Below, piece after piece: positions 59,206 to 64,000 of a stretch of DNA of 64,000 nt. Numbering within the stretch: the stretch's first letter is position 1; the number at the start of each line of letters is the position of its first letter. The DNA comes from Lycium barbarum. Its lineage: Eukaryota; Streptophyta; Magnoliopsida; Solanales; Solanaceae. The notes beneath the pieces are model-generated. The model was not told where the DNA came from. It made no database searches and worked only from the letters and a program-made list of their open reading frames with translations. A program made the translations under genes and the position numbers. The stretch is from assembly GCF_019175385.1 (NCBI RefSeq), contig NC_083341.1, forward strand, positions 21,956,203 through 22,020,202, given 5' to 3'.

Positions 59206-60307
59206 TTTGGTTCTCGGAATGTCTACAGACCGTGTCTAGTAGAGTCTTGTTTATCGGTGTGATGTGCACCACATCTATAAACAGGAGGCTACAGGGCATT
59301 TAGGGTGTTACCTTTCTTTGAATCTTAGATCGTGCGATAGAGCCAGCTGTAGAAAATGAATTCCTTTTTACTAACCTCTGATTTCAGCTGGAGAACGGTA
59401 TCGACGTAAGACAGCGACTAATGATATTGGAAACTACACAGTACAGAGGTAAGCAATGGTATGAAAGACGTATGCTGGGTAAATTATTGAAGTACGATTG
59501 AAACATAAAGTTTAAAATCGTAAGGAAAAGTAAACAGGAAAATGCAACAGGTGCAGTTCGAGTTGGACATGTGAAGTAAGCCTCGGCATCTTTATACTTT
59601 TATTTGAAAAAGTTAGCCCTGTGTGGCTATGATGCGATATGATACGATATATATATATACGTATATGTGTTGGCCATGTGAGGCATGATTGGTATTTCCT
59701 GTGTGCAGGTTTTGGGATAGTAAGAAATATAGAGGAACCTCTGCCCGAATATTTCTAGAAATACGAAGGGGAAAATGAGATATAAATTCTTAACATATCT
59801 TGAAGGTCGATACTGATAGGGTAAATCTATTATGTTGGATTAAAGTTTAAGAGATACCCTCCATGTCATTCGTAAGAAGTATTATCCTTATTTGGAAAAT
59901 TTTATCTCGAGGAAGCATATATAAGTAGCAAATTCGCAATTTATTTAAACGGACCAGAAATATGTTCCAACCCCCTTTTGCTTTAGAACAGCCTATGTTG
60001 AAGGGCAAAAATATGTGGAAGGGCAAAAATGTCCAACGATTAAATTTCCTCTAATTGGAAGAATACAAAGTATATGACAGGCAGTTGGGAATTGAGTGGT
60101 CCGCTTACGACTCAAAAATAAAATTATATACACAATATGGAGGTAATTATGTGAATTAAGTACTAACAGATTCCGCGAAGTTCGTCGGATTCTAGTTTTC
60201 TTTTGCTGGTGGTCGGAAGATGCCCTACAGTAACATTTTATCAGTTTTCATCGACTGATTGAAGATGGGATCTGTGGAATAAAAACTTAAACCCGTGGGC
60301 TGTCTAG

Positions 60308-60357
<50 letters not shown>

Positions 60358-61530
60358 TCACATGGAGGTAAATATTGAGGATATACAGGGGGCGACACGG
60401 TAACTATTTAGTCAGAAAAGTAAAAGAATTCTCTCTAGGTCGGGGTGGGACCCGCTACGAGAGCGTTTCGAAAGTTGTTAAGACCCCGACTTGTCTTTAA
60501 TTACGTGATAAAGGCCGTGAGGGGCAATTGATGTAATTATACCGGCCTAAACGCGTCTAAATGCATTAAACTTGTAAGGTTAAGCGTGCCAGGGCCGGAG
60601 CAATTTTGGGATGGGTGACCCCCTGGGAAATGCACGAAATCTTCACAAATATGGATATAAGAGACGAATAAGAAGCTTGGGGTAACCTAAAGGGAATTAG
60701 AGTATGTGGAATGGTTAGAAACATTATAGGGGTCACGTGAGCTGAGACGGATTAGATTGGTAAAAAGAAGGACAAAACAGCACAGCTCTGGAATTAGAGT
60801 GAATTTGAACAAGTGATTGAAGATGTATTATAAAAGAAATGGCAGTAATATATATATATATATATACATATGTGTAGTACCCCCATCTATGACTATGTCG
60901 ATTGATTGGTGAATCCTAATAGCCAGTGTTGTAATATATAGAAAACATTAACCGGACAGAATTTACGAGAAAAAGGGAAAGGTATGGTACCGATGTTACG
61001 AAATAGATTGATATTCATTTTGCTACCGGTTGAGATTGGAAGATTCTAATACAACGATGTTTGGAAGGAAAAGAGGATAATTGAGTGGAAGGCAAGGAGA
61101 TCAAAATGCCAGAAAAAGTGAACCGTAAGAAACGTAATTAAGCAGAGCCTCTAAAAGAGTCGACGGGCAAAGCACGAAGTTAATTGCGAAAACGAACTAA
61201 AATGAAATAGTGCAGGGCAAAGGAAAACTTATGGCATGAAATGATGAATCATGTGAGTATCAAATAGTTCGATTATTGAGGAAACAGAACGATAGATAAG
61301 GAATGGGTATGAAGGAAGAATGTGATTACTAAGAGATAAAATGCTACATTAAATATATTACTTGAGTGCCAGCTATCGGATAAGATTTTGTACTATATAA
61401 TCGTGATTTTGTTAAGGTTTCGTACGAAGATAATCAAGTTATAGGTTAGAAAGAAAAGACATGGATATGGTATAAGTATAACCCCAAAGAAGGGGAGCGA
61501 ATAAAAGTAAAAATAAAGTGAGTATAAATG
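59206..61530 (+). pseudogene. gypsy-C gag-to-RT region, unrecognisable
   Basis: About 2.3 kb where gag, protease and most of RT belong. No frame of note, no zinc knuckle, no protease or YIDD-type motif. The sense strand is A/G-rich. TA tracts lie at 60310-60356 and 60846-60866, and a 5S-like segment at 60540-60640. Confidence 0.45.
60540..60640 (+). ncRNA. 5S rRNA-like segment inside gypsy-C
   Basis: GGTTAAGCGTGCCAGGGC (60579-60596) followed, at 5S-like spacing, by TTGGGATGGGTGACCCCCT and GGGAAATGCACG (about 60607-60636) reproduces the plant 5S internal promoter: A box AGTTAAGCGTGCTTGGGC and C box GGATGGGTGACCTCCTGGG. Upstream, ATACCGGCCTAAACGCG is only weakly like the 5S 5' half. It is not a functional 5S gene. 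Confidence 0.6.
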
Positions 61531-61544
61531 GAAACAATTGACCT

Positions 61545-62112
61545 ACAAAAGGTTGAAGCGATAAAGAATTGGACTAGACCTCCGACATCGACTGAAATAC
61601 GTAGTTCTCTGAGATTGGCCGGATATTACAGTAGATTTTTGGAGAACTTTATTTCCACTACGGCACTATTAATGAAACTAACTCAGAAAGCAGTGAAACC
61701 TCAGTGAACCGGTACTTGTGAATGTAGGTTCCAGTTGTTAAAGGAAAAATTAATTACAGCTCCAGTCCTAGTTCTTCCTAAAGGGGCAGACGGGCAAGTT
61801 ATTTATTATTATGCTTCCGGTATTTGGACAGGTTTTGCATTACTACAGCATGGTCGGGTTATAGCCTATGTTCTCCGGCAGTTCAGACCGCACGAGAGAA
61901 ATTATTTTGCTTATGATCTGGAATTAGCTACAGTGATTCATGTTTTAGAGATATGGCGGCATTACTTGCATGGGGTCCATGTTGATATTAATATGGACCT
62001 TATTACCGGTTTACCTCACACTCCACGGAAGTATGATTCCATTTGGGTTATTGTTGATAGGCTGACAAAATCAGCCCATTTTGCTCCCTGTCAGAACCAC
62101 TTATTCAACTGA
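61545..62112 (+). pseudogene. gypsy-C RT end and RNase H, fused by deletion to integrase
   Basis: KVEAIKNWTRPPTSTEIRSS and LAGYYSRFLENF (61545-61690, ending at a TGA) are the RT thumb/connection. RNase H follows (ITAPVLVLPKGADGQ, ASGIWTGFALLQHGRVIAY, DLELATVIHVLEIW, LHGVHVDI). At about 61990 the frame passes directly into the integrase core, NMDLITGLPHTPRKYDSIW and VDRLTKSAHF. Missing in between are the rest of RNase H and the integrase zinc finger, several hundred bp. Confidence 0.88.
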
Positions 62113-63063
62113 GGAATATGCCAGGCTGTATATTAAGGTAATAGTGAGACTTCACGGAGTTCCTATATCTACTATCACTGATAGAGGTGCCCAGTTTACA
62201 GCAAATTTCTGAAGATCATTTCAGGAAGGATTAGGGACCCAGGTGAGTCTCAGCACAGTATTCCATCCTCAGACTGACGGGCAGGCCGAGCGCACTATAC
62301 AGACGCTGGAAGATATGTTGCGGGCCTGTATTATTGATTTCAGAGGCAGCTGGGATGATCATTTGCCGCTGATTGAATTTTCTTATAATAACAACTACCA
62401 TTCTAGTGTCCATATAGCTCCGTACGAGACTCTGTATGGCAGAAAGTGCAGGTCTCCGATTGGCTGGTTCAATGTTGGCGAAGCTGACTTAATAGGCTCG
62501 GATATGGTCCAGCAGGTGGTTGATAAGGTAAAACTTATTCGGGAGCGGTTGCTAGCAGCTCAGAGTCGACAGAAATCATATGCCGATAAACGACGCCAAC
62601 TTTTGGAGTTCCAGGTTAGTGATTGGGTATTCCTGAAGGCATCATGAGATTTGGCAAAAAGGGGAAGCTCAGTCCGAGATATATCGGTCCTTATCAAATC
62701 ATCCGCAAGGTAGGCAAAGTTGCCTATGAATTGGACCTGCCATCTGACTTAGAAGCAGTGCATCCGGTATTTCATGCATCCATACTCCACAAATGTGTTG
62801 ACGATCCTTCCAGAATATTTCCAGTGAATGATATTCAGGTGATAGAAGAGTTATCTTACGAGGAGCAGCCTGTAGCCGTTTTGGATCGCCAGGTGAGGAG
62901 ATTGCGTGATAAGGATGTAGCCTCGGTTAAAATACTGTGGCGAAATAAGAACAGGGAGGAGATGACTTGGGAGGTTGAAGAGGAAATGAAGAAGAAGTAC
63001 CCTCACATGTTTCCTCCATCTACAGGTAATTTATATTCTATAACGGATTATGTTGATTGCTAA
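62090..63063 (+). pseudogene. gypsy-C integrase core, C-terminal domain and chromodomain-like tail
   Basis: After a one-base shift near 62088 the core continues: VRTTYSTEEYARLYIKVI, ITDRGAQFTANF then TGA at an expected Trp (about 62210), and E in GQAERTIQTLEDML. IDFRGSWDDHLPLIEFSYNN and GRKCRSPIGWF follow. A second shift near 62635 leads to FGKKGKLSPRYIGPYQII, HPVFHASILHKC and the tail VKILWRNKNREEMTWEVEEE. It ends 106 bp before the 3' LTR. Confidence 0.9.
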
Positions 63064-63155
63064 ATAAGTTATGTATGCTGCCCATATAAGGAACCTTCCC
63101 CAAAATCCTTACAAGACCTTATAAGATTAATCTAACTTTCGAGGACGAATGTTCT

Positions 63156-63169
63156 AAAGGGGGGGAGGA
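63156..63169 (+). promoter_or_regulatory. gypsy-C polypurine tract
   Basis: AAAGGGGGGGAGGA immediately before the 3' LTR start TGTTATATCC. Confidence 0.87.
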
Positions 63170-64000
63170 TGTTATATCCCGTATTTTTGAACCGCGGATT
63201 ATCTCCTGGGGTGGGGCCCACACACCGAGATTTTTTTTTAACATCTGAAAAGTCATATGAATCACATATGTAAAGTTAAAAACAACTCATGAAGTTCCCT
63301 TGGGCCAAATCAAAGTGGAAGCCCTCCAAGCGAATATTTTTAAGAAAACGTTTTTGGGTGACCTGAATTTGAGGTGCAAAAATGGTATTATAAGTTTGGA
63401 ATTTGGAAAGGTACCAAGAAATAAATGTTGTAGATAATTGAATTAGCTTTCCATCCATAGGTCGTGGGTTCCCAGCTGGCGTCGTTACGAGGATATATGA
63501 ATGTTTTAAGGTCGAAAGGTCAGTGGGCTAGGCCCAACTCGGGACCAACCAAGTTGGCCCAAAAAATGAAAAGAAAAAAATTTGGCCCAACTTGGAGAGG
63601 GGTGGCCGGACATGCCATGGCCCAAGCCCATGATTTTAATTAATTTCCATGTGCTAAATAATAAGAGGGGCAATTATTCATTAAATCCCCTAGAACTTTC
63701 AAGAGAAAGAAAAGAAGAAAAACAAGAACAACAACACAAGCCATTTCGGGTTTGGCCATAGAAAAATCATCCCTCAAAATCTTGCCTCTAAAATTATTTT
63801 CTTGTTGAATTCCTACTAATTCAAGGTCCCTCTAAAACTTAGTGTAGTTGTTTTGGAAGCCTCAATCTCACACTTTGGACAAGTAAAGAAGATAGAAGAA
63901 AAAGGTAAGAATTAATCTCTTGTTATTATGTTATGAAAGTTTGTTTGTGTTGTAGTATGTAGAAATGAGTAGAAAATATGGAAATATGGAAGTTTGGAAA
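63170..64000 (+). repeat. gypsy-C 3' LTR (first 831 bp; runs off the window)
   Basis: Collinear with 55870-56710. It lacks about 15 bp (gattgagcattagttt region) present in the 5' copy. The rest lies outside the window. Confidence 0.92.

Larger units (their letters stand above)
55870..64000 (+). mobile_element. Ty3/gypsy chromovirus, internally decayed (gypsy-C)
   Basis: Plus-strand element: 5' LTR 55870-59187, PBS 59192, interior 59188-63169 (3982 bp), PPT 63156-63169, 3' LTR from 63170 past the window edge. gag and protease are not recognisable. RT end, RNase H, integrase and chromodomain-like tail remain at 61545-63063. It belongs to the same broad Tekay-like group as gypsy-A and -B. Confidence 0.9.

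Noticed and set aside
1..64000. CRISPR arrays, bacterial operons, ribosome binding sites or prophage
   Set aside because: Spliced genes, SINEs, LTR elements and MITEs show plant nuclear DNA; the tandem repeats at 32.5 and 33.1 kb have no constant repeat with unique spacers.

Overview
This window is plant nuclear DNA, almost certainly from a eudicot of the Solanaceae or a close relative. It has three intron-bearing or plant-type single genes set in nested retroelements. The short repeats are types I know from Solanaceae: AU SINEs ending in TTG repeats, a SolS/TS-type SINE with RNA polymerase III boxes, Stowaway and hAT MITEs, and MULE ends built from 'AAATATACCCC' repeats. All family names come from recognition of the sequence, not from a database search.

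Layout. 1-10.7 kb: the LTR end of one retroelement (1-461), then a minus-strand Ty3/gypsy chromovirus (Tekay-like, 'gypsy-A') with two ~2.5 kb LTRs and a collinear gag-PR-RT-RH-IN-chromodomain body broken by stops and small indels. 10.7-16 kb: remains of a minus-strand SIRE-like Ty1/copia element (gag, PBS, one LTR). 16.0-24.5 kb: a second minus-strand chromovirus ('gypsy-B') with a capsid-deleted gag, a badly decayed pol and a truncated 5' LTR. 24.65-25.70 kb: an intact intronless F-box gene (minus) with a Stowaway-type MITE just upstream. 28.36-31.44 kb: a complete eight-exon serine carboxypeptidase-like gene (minus, 504 aa) with a SINE near its 3' end and an AU SINE in intron 1. 32.2-34.6 kb: a Pack-MULE-like element carrying an intronless fragment of the cohesin ATPase gene SMC1, itself interrupted by an LTR-like insertion. 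37.65-46.11 kb: a nearly complete SIRE-type copia element (minus, 8.4 kb, perfect 5-bp target duplication, ~98% identical LTRs) with an extra coding region 3' of pol. 46.96-53.61 kb: a METTL21-like methyltransferase gene (plus, eight exons) whose 5' UTR exon and first coding exon are tandemly duplicated upstream. 53.8-54.1 kb: a Helitron protein fragment. 55.87 kb to the end: a third chromovirus ('gypsy-C', plus) with a 3.3 kb 5' LTR, a decayed interior containing a 5S rRNA-like stretch, a pol tail with a deletion joining RNase H to integrase, and the start of the 3' LTR.

The three probable host genes (F-box, carboxypeptidase, methyltransferase) are functionally unrelated. What links the region is retroelement accumulation around short gene islands. 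The observations I rate highest are the SMC1-carrying Pack-MULE, the methyltransferase gene's apparent AC acceptor together with its duplicated first exon, and the 5S-like segment inside gypsy-C.
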